From the NCBI GenBank assembly GCA_023511325.1, contig JAIMBU010000151.1:1-6633 (forward strand): a DNA stretch of 6,633 bases, read 5' to 3'. This document shows, piece by piece, positions 6,050-6,633 of this stretch (position 1 is the first letter of the stretch; each line of letters opens with the position of its first letter). A program made the position numbers and the translations under genes. The DNA comes from Gorillibacterium sp. Its GTDB lineage: Bacteria > Bacillota > Bacilli > Paenibacillales > NBRC-103111. Below the pieces are notes generated by a model. It saw nothing but the letters and a program-made list of their open reading frames with translations. It was not told the origin of the DNA and did not search any database.

Positions 6050-6067
6050 CAGCCATAATCATGGCTG
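6050..6067 (-). terminator. Weak hairpin directly after znuB, possible attenuator
   Basis: A 7-base stem CAGCCAT/ATGGCTG (6050-6056 and 6061-6067) with a four-base loop starts one base after the znuB stop codon. On the minus strand it is followed by TTTATCT, a poor T-run. It may trim or partly end the znuB transcript, which would fit a separate znuA promoter downstream. It may also only protect the znuB message from decay. Confidence 0.45.
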
Positions 6068-6068
6068 C

Positions 6069-6633
6069 TTAACGTTTAGCGGTATTGCTTCCGTCAAGAA
6101 TACTCACTTTTTTCTCCTTGTGAAACTTCGAAGCTAGCTTCTTATAGCCGATGCCCAGAATGAGAAAGGTTAATAACACGAGCGCAATTGTTCCTCCCGG
6201 AGGGGTACTGAGCTCGTAGGATGCCGTTAATCCGGCAAAAACACCGATAACACCAATGATCATGGCTAGAATGAGTGCCGTGTTAAAGCTACGGGCAATC
6301 CGAATGGATAAGGCTGCGGGCAACACGATCAGCGAGGATACGAGGAGGACACCAACAATTGGCATCGCTGCAGCAACAATCATTCCCGTGAGCACACTAA
6401 ATCCAAGAGATATCGCATCCACGGGTAATCCATTCGTCTTGGCCGTTTCCTCATCGAAGGTAATCTGATAGAGTGGTCTGCGGAAAATAAAGAAGAATAG
6501 GCCACCAACAATCGCCACAAAAATCATCAGGAAGAGCTCCGTCTGATTGACGGCAACCACAGATCCAAATAAATAGGAGGTGAAGCTTTTGTTGATGCTT
6601 TTATTTAAGCTCATGAGCACAACAGCCGTGGAT
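6069..6633 (-). CDS. znuB: Zinc ABC transporter permease (ZnuB/AdcB, ABC-3 family), 5' end missing
   Basis: The frame is open to the right window edge, giving 187 visible C-terminal residues; the full family length is about 270-290, so roughly a third is missing. An internal GTG (6620) and ATG (6614) exist, but coding continues upstream of them (STAVVLMSLNKS) without a ribosome binding site, so neither is the real start. At least four hydrophobic segments are visible. ABC-3 landmarks are the SYLFGSVVAV segment, MPIVGVLLVSSLIVLPAALS in the core, and PPGGTIALVLLTF near the end. The protein ends in a lysine-rich cytoplasmic tail. It forms the membrane channel that receives zinc from ZnuA. The partner ATPase (znuC) is not in the window and is expected to lie upstream. 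Zinc rather than manganese is inferred from znuA and rpmG next door. Confidence 0.92.
   Translation of the reverse strand, partial: STAVVLMSLNKSINKSFTSYLFGSVVAVNQTELFLMIFVAIVGGLFFFIFRRPLYQITFDEETAKTNGLPVDAISLGFSVLTGMIVAAAMPIVGVLLVSSLIVLPAALSIRIARSFNTALILAMIIGVIGVFAGLTASYELSTPPGGTIALVLLTFLILGIGYKKLASKFHKEKKVSILDGSNTAKR

Noticed and set aside
6069..6620. GTG at 6620 or ATG at 6614 as a true start of znuB
   Set aside because: The frame continues upstream to the window edge with family-like residues, no ribosome binding site precedes either codon, and the resulting protein would lack the first membrane helices.
1..6633. A mobile element, CRISPR array or wholly new gene system
   Set aside because: No transposase, integrase, regular repeat-spacer array, tRNA or target duplication was seen, and every supported gene belongs to known metal-uptake or ribosomal families.

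Overview
The window reads as chromosomal DNA from a low-to-moderate GC Firmicute, most likely Paenibacillus or a close relative. The grounds are strong AGGAGG-type ribosome binding sites, a TTG start, Gram-positive lipoprotein binding proteins, a Bacillus-type 7-1-7 Fur box, and protein sequences that resemble Paenibacillus metal-uptake genes. The genus is inferred from pattern recognition, not from a search. Every gene I can support lies on the minus strand, so the window is best read from right to left.

Right part (6633 down to about 4724): a zinc-limitation block. It holds the 3' end of a zinc permease (znuB, cut by the window edge), a zinc-binding lipoprotein (znuA, TTG start) and a 49-residue ribosomal protein L33 gene (rpmG). 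This L33 has lost the second cysteine of both zinc-binding CxxC pairs. A palindrome with the core of a Zur box (GTAAT-A-ATTAC) lies just upstream of znuA, and a hairpin with a short T-run follows rpmG. Together they suggest that znuA-rpmG is a zinc-repressed unit that combines zinc import with zinc sparing in the ribosome.

Left part (about 4675 down to 1): an iron-siderophore uptake operon. A near-consensus sigma-A promoter is overlapped by a perfect 15-bp Fur box. It drives a siderophore-binding lipoprotein, two FecCD-type permeases whose genes overlap by 4 bases, an ATPase, and the N-terminal part of a FhuF-like / IucA-IucC C-terminal-domain protein that probably releases iron from the imported siderophore. 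A strong hairpin with a GNRA-type tip lies between the binding-protein gene and the first permease gene. It may set a higher level of binding protein than of permease.

No mobile elements, tRNA or rRNA genes, or CRISPR arrays were seen. There is no gene-free stretch longer than 300 bases. The overall system types are known. The points most worth checking are the half-degenerate L33 beside znuA, the compact Zur/Fur boundary, the intra-operon hairpin, and the Glu-rich loop in ZnuA.
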